Shown here: one piece after another, positions 54,321 through 64,000 of the stretch | Numbering within the stretch: the first letter of the stretch is position 1 | Layout of the letters: every line of letters starts with the position of its first letter | Source: Tenodera sinensis | Lineage: Eukaryota; Arthropoda; Insecta; Mantodea; Mantidae | Assembly: GCA_030765045.1 (NCBI GenBank) | Contig: CM060969.1 | Location: 50,378,716 to 50,442,715, forward strand | DNA: 64,000 bases | Direction: 5' to 3' | Translations under genes and position numbers: made by a program | Notes under the pieces: model-generated | What the model was told of the DNA's origin: nothing | Seen by the model: only the letters and a program-made list of their open reading frames with translations | Database searches by the model: none

Positions 54321-54930
54321 TTCCATTTTAGCAAAAACATGTTGAATGATTAACTGAAATGCCTGCCAAATCTAAGCTATCCTATGAAGTACCAAATTTA
54401 TTTTAGCAACATGTAACAAATGACCATACACAATGGTAAAACCAACTTGTCTTAGCAACATCATCTAATTTGAAACAAAAGCATTAATTGAGCCATCCTC
54501 GTACTATCACTGTCACTTTGCAATTAAAGAAAATTACTTCTTAAAAAAGAAAGCCAAAATATGTAATGAACCCAAGTTTCAGAACTCCTTTCAGCCTGTA
54601 ACTATTCATGTAGCAGTTCTTGCCATTTAACTAAATACGGATTCATTAACATTTGAGGAGTGAAAGATCGCCAGGCAACACAGACTATCACTATCACTAT
54701 CACTCGTGCCTTAATAGTTTTGTTCATTCCACTGACTTTTAGAGTGCCATCTGGTCACATGAATGGTCTTGTCACATATTTTTCTTTGGTATAACTCAAC
54801 TTTCTTTCTGTGAGGTATAACGCAGCAAGCAGAATCTTATACATCACTCTGAATGCACAACTTGGCAAGAGTAGATTCTTTCCCTAAGATTATATTGAGA
54901 GAAATATTAATGTAAGGGATTGGCTTTGCA
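54321..54930. other. Unassigned stretch
   Basis: Nothing recognised apart from a short atcactatcactatcact run at about 54690. Confidence 0.3.
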
Positions 54931-54934
54931 GGAA

Positions 54935-55430
54935 GGATAAGCAAGACTTTGTGTAGCTGCTACTACCGGTTTGCCAGAGGTTTCTGCAATGTAGCGAAAC
55001 CCATCACTCGCCTGTTGGAAGAACACTGGATTTCATGTAGATGAAAGAGGCTGAGAGCACGTTCCAAGCATTTAAGGGTAGTACTTTGAAATTGGATCTG
55101 TATCGGGTTTCCCACAACCAGGCAGCAATTTAATTATGGACACTTACACCAACAACTGCGGGATTGGAAGTGTACTATCCTAGATCAAAGATGGAAAGGA
55201 GTAATACCCTACTACAGCAAGACGCTCTCCAAGCCTAAGAACTACTGTGCATTACCCAGCATGTGCTCCTGGCAGTATTGAAGGCACTGGAACATTTCTG
55301 TAAGTACCTCTACGGTTGCCCACATCACTTGAGGATGACCACACCACTCTCACCTGGCTGTTAAACTTCAAGAACCTAGAGGCCGGACAGCTCACTGAGT
55401 CCAAATGCTCCAGGGTACAATTCATGGCAA
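54935..55430 (+). pseudogene. Ty3/Gypsy pol remnant (RT end and RNase H)
   Basis: Plus-strand frames read YYRFARGFCNVAKPITRLLE, then after lesions GVIPYYSKTLSKPKNY and LTWLLNFKNLEAG. These fit the reverse transcriptase thumb (YYRRF...IAKPLTRL) and RNase H (YYSKTLSKPExNYC, LTWLLNFKNPEG) of Ty3/Gypsy retroelements. No LTR, gag, integrase or env was seen. Heavily broken. Confidence 0.8.
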
Positions 55431-55439
55431 AAGCCAGAT

Positions 55440-55707
55440 ATAAACTTCAATAAAAAATAAAATTACTAGCAGAAGTGAAAATAAATATACATAAATATGT
55501 AAAAACTAGTGGCAAAAGCCAAAATGTAAATAAAATCATAAGGATCTCAAAGAGTATAAAAACTGCGTATCTAAAGTTTCAAATTCTTAAACTCGTTGCA
55601 CTCCGCTGAAAACTTAAAAATTCTTTCCACCGCTATTTTGTCGTCTGCCAAGACCTCAGCACGTCTGGCAGGCAGCTGCAGAGAGTGTCGAAGGTGTGCT
55701 ATAATAT
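55440..55707. other. Unassigned spacer
   Basis: AT-rich; nothing recognised. Confidence 0.3.
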
Positions 55708-57006
55708 GTCTCAACCTAGTTCCATCCTGTTGTAAACATCGGGGTGCGAAGAGAGACAGAGATATTGGGACAGAAAACGGTTATGCTGTTGATTGGTTTG
55801 GCGAAGATAATGGGCGTTTTCTTTTATTTGCATACGTACGATAAACCCCTCCTTTAAGTACAGTATTGTACGTAAGTAGTTTTCCAATCACTACTCTGCG
55901 CGAGCTCATTTCGGACACAGAAAAGTATGCAAATGTTTCGATTCTTATAAACGTAAATAGTTTATCTTTCTGCTTCACATACCAAATAGATGTCTTATGG
56001 GCTCGTGAGTTCTGAAAGGAATATATACATAATAGTATACGATATACAGAAGACAGGTGAAATTATACACACTATTAACGTATTATGTTAAATTAAGCTG
56101 CATTTTACTTAACAATTACTAAAGCACACTGCTATTATATACTATTTTTGCATTCCTATACCAGGCAACTCTCTCGCAACGAGGTCTGTATCGAGTTGAA
56201 TGGTGATTAAGATGTTTCTGTTTATAGTGTGGGGTTGCTTCTGATATTTAACACTGTATTTCCTGTACATCTCGCGGACCTCACAAGGCCAAGGACACTT
56301 GTGTATATGCAATTTAAAATCAGTAAGCTTTTCATCATGGAGCAGACTGGTGCTTCAGCCGAAATGAAACACAATCGAGGCAAACCTTTAAAAAGTGATG
56401 AGAGGCGAATGATCGCGCATTGTTTCGCAGTGCTTAAAGAAAGAAACCCGGAACCGTCTATAAAAAACATTGAGAAAGAAACTGGTGATCTCCTTGGTGT
56501 TTCCGCTAGTAGTGTACACAGTGTTAGAATGGAACAGCAAGCATCCGGAACTCTAAGAACATCGGAAAAATCACGTAAATGCAAACAGCGCATGGAGAAA
56601 TACGACGATTTTACGAAAAGTACTATACGCAGTAAACTTCATGGCTATTTTTTCAGAAATGAACCACCGACTCTAAACAACATTTTGCATGCGGTAAATT
56701 CTGACAGTTTGCTGATAGATATTGGATTGAAGTTTCAAAAGCGAGGCGGAAATCAGTTATAGTGGACAGAGATGAAGGAATCCGATTAAAGGTAACCATT
56801 ATGTTACTGCATGATTCTATTAATATTCCAACTGATAGATTTAATAAATTAATGTGCAACCCAACTCTATTTATTGTCTAGAAGTTAGTGCTGCTATATA
56901 TACTGTTAGTGTTGCAGAACTTTTGTGCGGGCCTGTACGTCTAACACGTGGCGAGTTGAGTCAGCTCCGCCTTGTTGTTTACAGCAGGATTGAACTAGAC
57001 TGAGAC
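55708..57006 (+). mobile_element. Tc1/IS630-like element with TIRs, internally deleted
   Basis: A 31-base terminal repeat at 55708-55738 (gtctcaacctagttccatcc...) is inverted at 56976-57006 with four mismatches. Inside, on the plus strand, lies the DNA-binding half of a transposase; the catalytic half is missing. The real ends may lie a few bases further out, and I could not fix a TA duplication with certainty. Confidence 0.68.
56229..56806 (+). pseudogene. Tc1/IS630-like transposase, DNA-binding half only
   Basis: The plus strand encodes KHNRGKPLKSDERRMIAHCF, IEKETGDLLGVSASSVHSVR and KSTIRSKLHGYFFRNEPPTL, followed by GLKFQKRGG. This is the helix-turn-helix and linker part of an IS630/Tc1-like transposase of the type common in arthropods. 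At about 56745 the frame shifts by one; the shifted frame reads RKSVIVDRDEGIRLK, the expected continuation, up to a gtaacc that could be a splice donor. No DDE domain follows before the right TIR. The first 40 or so residues upstream of MEQTGASAEM are probably not part of the protein. Confidence 0.72.
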
Positions 57007-57109
57007 AGGTATAGAGAGGAACACTCTATAGGAGTTTTCACATTATGAAGGCACAATGGCTCTTAAGAATCAGTGCGGCGTTGCCATGTATGTTGCGCCG
57101 TAGCGATTA

Positions 57110-57876
57110 CCGCGGTTTTGCTAGTTGATTCCTGAAGCACTGTTCAAATCTATCATTTTCCATTTCATCATGATAATCAGCAGAACCTTTTTTCGTCAAG
57201 AAAACAAGTTTTGCACTCTGTACAAATCGTACCATCCGCATGCAATATTACAAATCGTGGTCCGCGAGCGGTAGGGGATTTAAGACCAGTGGATAACCCG
57301 GCCAAAAGCGCTTCCTATCCTTCCAAACTTTTGATACAGTGTGCCCTACATTTACCCAACTTTCGTCAAGGTACACGATTTTCCTTACCTCTTTGCTGAA
57401 TTGTTTATTTTCCGTAAACAGGATTGTCGCCGCACTATAATATAATTTGTCTCAAACATAAACGATTTATTTCGTCTCTTTTCAAAATGAAATTCCATTT
57501 CCTCCCTAAGCTATAAAAGGTTGAATATTTGGCAAGTCCTCATCCTCATTGACTTTTTTCAACACGGTCAGAATTGTAGGGGGAGTACTTTGAAATAGAA
57601 ATTTAGGAAATTTGTGCCATATTTGCGTTGAAAATGATCATATTTTATCTTCTGCTGGTTTTGCATGTATGCCGCGATGGTGCCCTCTTTACATTCTTTT
57701 CTTAATATAAAAAATGTAGGCCTACTTACACCAGTCGCCTTATGAAGCTCACTAACAATAAACGAGACAATAAACTAACAATAAACGGGGTTCTTTTTCT
57801 TTTAATAATCATACACTCTAAGAATTGTTTTCCGGTCGCCACTTTTAATAATTTCGCCTTTTTTTCTGCGATCCAT
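57110..57876 (-). pseudogene. Tc1/IS630-like transposase remnant, opposite strand
   Basis: Minus-strand pieces start at about 57876 with DRRKKGEIIKSGDRKTILRV then GVSRPTFFILRKECKEGTI in shifted frames. They continue to the catalytic region: IVYLDESWVNVGHTVSKVWK (first Asp), SPTARGPRFVILHADGTI, and SADYHDEMENDRFEQCF before the sequence fades at about 57120. It belongs to the same broad family as the plus-strand fragment at 56229-56806 but is a separate, longer and more decayed copy. Multiple stops. Confidence 0.75.
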
Positions 57877-57879
57877 TCC

Positions 57880-58650
57880 GCACCGATCACTTAACTGCAA
57901 TGCACATAATTACCAAAGAGCTTGTAAAACTCACTCGCGCCTCAGATTCCCAAAACCTATTGAAAACCTGCGCTGAAGTACAATGCCTTATCGACCCTTC
58001 AACTGTCATACCACATCTGGTTTTCACACTCTCCAAGACACGAGGACCGCCTTTCGTCCGGCGCGCCGCAAACATTTGCCTTTAAATGGCGATTCATGGA
58101 TACTTCGGTACTGGAGAAGTTCTATATGTGTATAAAAAATTATTTCGTTATTTCCTTGACAACTTTGTCGCTGGAAGTTTTTACGTGGACTTACAGAACG
58201 AGAATTAGCCAGCGACGACATTTTCCATTGTATAAACGAAGAATCTTAACACTTTGTTTTAAACTTTATTTATTTAGAAAAATATGTTCAGACATATTGA
58301 TATAACCTAAATACCAACGTGGCCTATAAAAGCAAGCGCATAATTCAGATTTTTTCATTGCAATTATTTCGATTTGAAACCATGTTTTGACGTTCGGAGC
58401 GAGAAAGATGTTAAAAAATCTGCTTTCAAAAAATTTTTAGATTTTATTATTTTAAAAACTATACAGTTATATAAAAGGTTTATCGTGCATACTATAGTAT
58501 TCTTCGACACATTTCACACCGAAATGCATGTTCATACTTTGTCTTAGTCGCATTTGAAAACACGCACATTTGGCAACAGCGCACGTGAATCTTCCATAAG
58601 AATAGCATGGTCCATAAGAGCCCGTTGTGCCTTCATGACGTGAAAATTCC
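57880..58650. other. Unassigned stretch
   Basis: May include the left part of the Tc1-like element's leader. Nothing else recognised. Confidence 0.3.
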
Positions 58651-58654
58651 TATA

Positions 58655-59690
58655 GCAACATGTGACGGACTGACAAAAGTTTGTCGCATAGCGGACAAAG
58701 AGAAGGGTCCCGTTTAAATAGGTAACCATGCGAAAAATTGCAGTGGCCAATTCACAACCGAGCCAAATTAACCTACTCACGATGAAATATTCGAGCATGA
58801 GCGTCGGCAAACATTTTTCCGGGAGGGGGGGGGCACGTGTTTCAAATTTGCAATCAGATAATATCAATTCAGTATTTTATTGTCAAAATTTATAATATTC
58901 GTTGCATATAACCATGTTAATATGTGTTAAATAGAAATTGATCTTTTAAAATAGTAGTTTAATAGTCAGTAATTGATTGCACATTAAGTTGACCAACTTC
59001 CAGGGAGGGGCCGCGGTGCCCCCTTGCCTCCCCTTCGCGACGCCCATATATGCGAGAAGAAGTTACCCAGTTTATCGGAAGTTCTTTAACGTCTCTAAAC
59101 TTATTACCGCAGAGAGCTGACTACTCTTCGACCAGCACGACAGCACCACTCTCCGCACTTCAAGCTTAGTTTTCCGAAGTGACACGAGAGAGGGTAATAC
59201 TGGGTTCTCTAGTGGCTGCCAAATCCGCCATTTCATTCCTTGGCAAACCTACGTGACCAGGAATCCATGCACACACCACGTTAACGACAGAAGCGTGTAA
59301 AACATGGAGGACATCCTGGATAAATTGTACAATAGGATGGGAGTTGTACAGCTCACGAAGGCTCTGAAGTGCACTAAGGGAATCACTAAATGTCAGGCAG
59401 TCACCTAATTTACAACGGCGCACATACAAAACGGCTCGGTATATTGCATACAGCTCTGCAGCATAAATGAAAGTGTGTTATGGAAACCGAATGTGTGTGA
59501 TTCGGTTCCATAAGCATAAGCACAACCAACACCGCTGGTGCTCTTGGATCCATCGGTGTAGATAAAACGTCGGTCGGTGTAGCCTAACAAACATTCTAAA
59601 AAACAAGTGCGGATACTTGAAATAGGCACTTTTGTGTACGCTCATCCCAAGTTCTACGCGGGGCGTGCCAGATAACCAAGGGGGTGGGGG
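58655..59690 (-). pseudogene. LINE E copy 2: RNase H and C-terminus, minus strand
   Basis: Reads IYTDGSKSTSGVGCAYAYG, KLGDCLTFSDSLSALQSLRE and VVCAWIPGHVGLPRNEMADL, the RNase H domain of LINE E with its acidic residues. After a 253-bp insertion (58796-59048) it continues FRMVTYLNGTLLFVRYATNF, the Cys/His tail region. It begins at about 59690, head to head with copy 3. Small lesions disrupt the frame near 59470 and 59190. Confidence 0.83.
58796..59048. mobile_element. 253-bp MITE, probable hAT type, in LINE E copy 2
   Basis: Ends are catgagcgtcgg and the inverse of cgacgcccata (tatgggcgtcg), alike at 9 of 11 positions. The flanking 8-mers tattcgag (58788-58795) and tatgcgag (59049-59056) match at 7 of 8. 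Comparison with LINE E copy 3 near 61640 shows the LINE sequence continuous there, confirming an insertion. The interior holds a gggaggggggggg run near the left end and ccaccccct-type DNA near the right end. Confidence 0.75.
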
Positions 59691-59699
59691 TAGAAAGGA

Positions 59700-61870
59700 A
59701 CAAGATTACAATCGCCTTTTCACCATGGCGGAGTTAAAACATTCTCTTTCATCTTCGCCACTATCAGCACCAGGACCAGCATCACGTACAAATGTTACAA
59801 CAGCTCTTTCCTGAAGAAAAAGCATTCCTGCTCGAGGTCTATAATCGTGTTTGAGTTGACAGTATAGTTCTAGAAAAGTAGCGGAAGGCCACCGCTGTAC
59901 CCATTTTGAAAGATGGAAAGGGTTGCCATCTTCCCTCCAACTACCGTCCTATTTCCCTCACCAGTATTGTTTGCAAGGTGATGGAACCCATGATAAATGA
60001 ACGGTTGGTTTGGTGCTTAGAAACTCACAACCTACTAACATCCAGTGTGGCTTTCGACGGCGCCGTTCAACTTTAGACCAATTTGTGTCGATATCGACAT
60101 AGATAGTGTACGAATTTATGAAGAACTGTCAAATCGTTGGCATATTTTTCTATCTCGAGAAGGCTTAGTATACGTTTTGGCGAGCAGGAATTCTAGGTTC
60201 CCTGTATACCTGGAACATTCGTGAACGCCTATCACTGCTCATTCAGGAATTTATGAAGACCGCGTATTCCGAGAAAGGGTCGACTCGAGTTTTTCTAATC
60301 CTTTTTTCAGGCCCTCTCTCAGGGTGCAGTATTAAGTGCCTCGCTGTTTGCTATTCCAATTAACTCTACCTGGAAATGTGTTCCAACTGGAGCTCCGTCG
60401 TGCCTATTCGTGGACGACTTCACCGTCTATTGCACTCCTAAGCGCACAACGTTTTTGGAACGGCGCTTGCAACAATTTTTAACAACCTTCGAGAATGGAG
60501 CTGAAAAAACGGCTTCCGTTTCTCAACTAAGAAGTCAATCTACGTTAATTTCTGGCGTTACAGAAGATTGCCACCTTCGCTACGTTTCGGTACAGATTTA
60601 CTTCTCTTCGCAGATGAGACGCGTTTCCTGAGGTTGATCTTGGATAGCAAGCTTAGACCATGGGTGTATTGTTTATTCGTTAGCACGACCATCTGTGCTG
60701 AGAAGACTAGACGCGGTCTATAATAGGGGCATTTGCATGGCAATAGGAGCTTTTTCAACAACCCCAGTCGTGAGCCTTTACGCCGAATCCGCAGAACCTC
60801 CTCTGCAATATCGGCGTGAGATTGCCTTAGCAAATTATGGTTGTGCGCTTAGAGCTACGCCTAAGCACCCAACGTTCGCTTTTTTTCACCACCACGCTAA
60901 GAGAACGATATAGGAAAAGCACATTTAATACTACGTCAGTGGGTTTTCGTTTCGAAGAGTTTCTATGGAAGCTTGGAATTGAAAAGCCCAACATGTTTCC
61001 CAAGGACGAGAGGCTCTACCCCGCTTAGTTACCTAGCACATCCCATGTAAATCTTGGGATGACCGTACACCGGAAGTCCACAATGCCTATTTCTAGTATC
61101 CGCACATTTTTTATTTTTAGAATTTTTGTCACTACACTGACCGACTTATTTACACCGATGAATCAAAGAACACCAGCGGTGTTGGATGTACTTATGTTTG
61201 TGGGACCGAACCACATACATTAGGTTTTCATAACACTTCCATTTATACTGCAGAGCTGTATGCAATATAGCAAGCCGTCTTATATCTGCGCCGTCATAAA
61301 TTAGGTGACTGCCTGATTCTGAGGGATTCTCTTAGTGCACTTGAGAGCCTTCGTCAGTTGTACAACTCCATCCTATTGTACAACGTATCCAGGATGTCCT
61401 CCATGTTTCACACGCTTCTGCCACTAACATGATGTGTGCATAGATTCCTGGTCACGTAGGTTCGCCGGGGAATGAAATGGCAACAAAGGTGGCAACCACA
61501 AAACCCTGTATTACCACCTCTGGTATTACTTCGGAAGGCTTTACGCTTGAAGTGCTGGCACGAAGAGTGGTCAGCTGTCCTCGGTAATAACCTTAGAGAA
61601 GTGAAAGAACTCCCGATAAACTGGGCAACTTCCTCTCGAATATCTGGTCGCGAGATCAATCTGCTCGTTTGTCAATTGGTCACTACAATTTTTCGCATGG
61701 TTACCTTTTTAAAAGGGACCCTGCTCTTTATCCGCTGTGCTACAATCTTTGGTCCGTCACGTGCGGTAGAGTGTTTTCCTAGCGCACCTTCGAGACTCTG
61801 CAACTGCCTGCTAAACTTGCAGAGGTATTGGTGGACGACAAACAAGCGTTCGAAAGAGTTCTGAAGTTTT
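59700..61870 (+). pseudogene. LINE E copy 3: reverse transcriptase, RNase H and C-terminus
   Basis: Starts inside the reverse transcriptase (FTMAELKHSLSSSPLSAPGP) and shows PSNYRPISLTSIVCKVMEPM, then FVDDFTVYC with the catalytic Asp pair, the RNase H words YTD and LSDSLSALESLRQ in several frames, and FRMVTFLKGTLLFIRCAT near the end. It runs parallel to copy 1 (12838-15061) throughout. Stops and shifts occur every few hundred bases. The 3' end resembles that of copy 1 for some bases after 61870 and then fades. Confidence 0.82.
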
Positions 61871-62061
61871 TAGAAAAGGCAAACATGAACTTGAGAACAT
61901 GAATTTTAGATATCTAATTATTATACCATTTTGACATCTTTGTAACTTTGCTTTAATTCTGGTTTTTGCCTCTCTGATTTGTATATTTATTTTCCTTTTT
62001 ACTAGTAATTTTATTTTATATTTAAGTTTATATCTTTCTTAGTTGATTGCCCATAAATCTA

Positions 62062-62063
<2 letters not shown>

Positions 62064-62123
<60 letters not shown>

Positions 62124-62245
62124 GTCGCTTACCTAACTGTTTTAGAGGAAATGAAGTGGAATAAAGACTACCGGACTTGCTATTTATATCCATCTGCCTG
62201 CCTGCCTGCCTGCCCGCCCGCCCGCTTGCCTGTCTGTCTGTTTAT
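62064..62245. repeat. (CT)n and (CCTG)n microsatellites
   Basis: Uninterrupted ct at 62064-62121, then after about 75 bases a run of cctgcctg/cccgcccg/ctgtctgt at about 62195-62245. Confidence 0.95.
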
Positions 62246-62249
62246 CTGC

Positions 62250-63330
62250 CTGACTGTCGGTCTATATAGGCATATATGAGATATCCTAGAGGTACATGTA
62301 TTTATATTCCAGTTGATACAATTTTCATTTAGGTTATAGTTTAATTTCTTTGCATAAAACATGCATTTTACTGAATTTTAAAATGCTTGTTGGGCTAATG
62401 TAAAATGATGCTGGTTAATCCTGTGGATTTGATGACCTGATACTTTATATTGTACTTTGATTTGCCTTAGCTTATTTTTTCTTTTTTTCATTTTATCTTT
62501 TCTATTTTAATGTCCTTTTCTTGTGGTCAGTTTATTTTCTTTCGGCGCATATTTTGTATGTTTGTACGTATGCTTAGCGCTGTGCCTTTCTCTTTGTTTT
62601 GTGCTGCTTATTATAATTTAAGATTTCCTGTGTTTTTCTTTGTGTACCCTCTTTTATGTGCTACGCATTTGTTACCGTTGTATGCTTACATACCTGACCT
62701 TCGGGAGCGCCGCAATTCTATTGTTCCTGTTGCTGCAGACCACGTTCTGCAGAGGGGGGGGGGGGCGGGGGGATTTACCAGTTTGGCTCTGTACCTCACT
62801 GTGTAATTAAAAGTTAATCTGGCAGTTGTTGATGTCATTACTTGAACATGAGATGCTATTATCTCTCTCGAAGCTTCGAAAGAAAGCAACAACGGATTCG
62901 ACGCTCTATACACCAATACTGTACCGGCCGCCCAAGTTGGTGAAATTTGGAACATGCGCCGGTGTGTGTCCCTAGAGGTTCTAAAGAGGAGAGCTAGGGA
63001 AATCCATAGAGGTTGGTGGTTCACAGGACACAACTTCGTTCTAAGGGCGACCGGAACGTTGCCACAACAGAGCAGGTGGCAGGGTTCTTACATTCTTCCA
63101 GTTAGAAGCACCCCGGCGGAGGCTGGCTTAGCTCCCCTCCCCCATTCGAGCTTATACCATCCCATGGTTTCCGAGCCCGGAAACCAATGTCTCGCCTTCC
63201 AATCTGGGGACGAGATTTCTAGAGCGCATTTGTTTCTCCTGCTATACAGCTGCTGCACGCTCGCCGACGCTTCCAACCCTGAAAGAAATCTAACGGGGTG
63301 AAGGATGAAATGAAATTATTTATGCAACGA
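62250..63330. other. Unassigned stretch
   Basis: A G-rich run (about 62754-62771) is the only simple feature. The open frame at 62954-63301 on the plus strand encodes no domain I recognise. Confidence 0.3.
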
Positions 63331-63337
63331 AATGGAG

Positions 63338-63535
63338 AAACAGGAAATTCGAAAGATGTGGAAATCCTTCCCAGCATTCGACCTGGCGACCCAGGGAAAC
63401 CTCCGAAAAAAACCATGGGTCAGGAAGGTCGGCCACGGGGATCACATCCCTGACCTCCTGAATGCGGGTCACAGACGTTACCCCCTGAGACATCCTCCTC
63501 GGTCAATGGAGCCTATGGTGTGGTGCCAATAAATC
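63338..63535 (-). mobile_element. tRNA-derived SINE, type 4, minus orientation
   Basis: On the minus strand tctcagggggtaacgtctgt serves as an A-box region and ggtcagggatgtgatcccc as a worn B box, followed by ccatggtttttttcggaggt and ttccctgggtcgccaggtcg. This wording recurs in SINE-like repeats of arthropods. The TSD is not found. Confidence 0.65.
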
Positions 63536-64000
63536 AACGATGATAATATAATACAACTATATTTTCGCCGAGTAAAAAGAGCATAAACATATTTTGTGGG
63601 GACATTCCAAAAAATACCGTTTCAACAACTGCGTAAATCCAAACATATTAGTCCAATGAAGGATTACAATATAGAAAAGTAATCGGAAAACGAACAGTCG
63701 TGAGATTTGTTGCATAATATGAATGAGGAGTAAACTTTGTAATGTAATTTCTTTTAAATTACGGTATAGCGTGTCGCAGAAAATGTTTTCCAAAGGTAAC
63801 TTGGTATGCCTGATAAATCGTCTTCCTAGATAACATCATATACACTCATTCTGAACAATGTGATGGAGTAAAAGTGTCATCTTTAAGAATCTGGCCATCC
63901 TAATCTCTTTTGAAAATATTATCTACAATTGTTCTAACACTCATGGTTGTTTTACTTATGCGCACGGCTTTCGCATACCAAATATTGTTGGGAGGACCAA
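63536..64000. other. Unassigned stretch at the right edge
   Basis: AT-rich with no recognised gene or repeat. Confidence 0.3.

Noticed and set aside
54935..55430. Endogenous retrovirus with envelope
   Set aside because: Only a pol remnant of Ty3/Gypsy type is visible; no LTR, integrase or envelope.
58655..61870. Single LINE with 5' inversion (twin priming)
   Set aside because: The inverted and direct parts both contain the RNase H region; twin priming would split the LINE without such overlap.
62043..62279. Ser-Leu repeat open frame
   Set aside because: Translation of the (CT)n microsatellite.

Overview
This is a nuclear contig from an animal with a large, AT-rich, repeat-dominated genome, most likely an arthropod. 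The evidence is four LINEs of Jockey type whose gag proteins carry PRE_C2HC-like regions and CCHC knuckles, LINEs with an RNase H domain, mariner, Tc1/IS630-like and hAT transposons, tRNA-derived SINEs, long microsatellites and one spliced F-box exon. I cannot name the species. There is no bacterial, plasmid or phage content.

Layout. 1-11.95 kb: four Jockey-clade LINEs (A to D) stacked on the minus strand, with three gag genes and two long ORF2 remnants, all broken by stops or frameshifts. 12.5-15.35 kb: a SINE, then a plus-strand RT/RNase H LINE (family E). 16.1-20.7 kb: a second SINE type, then a 4.2-kb degenerate hAT transposon (minus) that carries a SINE with a 15-bp target-site duplication (TSD) and a small inverted-repeat element. 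21-26 kb: LINE scraps, GT microsatellites, a degenerate multi-copy arthropod ORF interrupted by a 77-bp hairpin element, and a Tc1-like transposase fragment. 26.1-35.5 kb: a 5'-truncated LINE with a clean TSD (family F), a decayed LINE interrupted by a SINE (G), and a LINE with an uninterrupted 963-codon EN-RT frame (H). 36.7-44.9 kb: one convincing host exon (F-box) and one possible further exon, with a long intron full of insertions: an inverted duplication, a Penelope piece, a Jockey piece with a nested SINE, a mariner with both terminal inverted repeats (TIRs), and an 828-bp hAT deletion derivative with a perfect 8-bp TSD. 45-50.9 kb: mostly unassigned, with a 709-bp TTAA-type element and another family F fragment. 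51.0-54.3 kb: a complete hAT transposon (714-codon ORF, TIRs, perfect 8-bp TSD) nested in a dead mariner. 54.9-64 kb: a Gypsy pol remnant, two Tc1-like remnants in opposite orientation, head-to-head family E LINEs with a 253-bp element inside one of them, microsatellites and another SINE.

The only host gene function supported is an F-box protein, expected to act as a substrate adaptor of an SCF ubiquitin ligase. Everything else confidently called is mobile DNA. The elements most likely to be recent are the hAT at 51077-53981 and LINE H, because their reading frames are intact. I see no multi-gene host system; the interest lies in the layered insertions, several of which can be resolved to the base from their TSDs.
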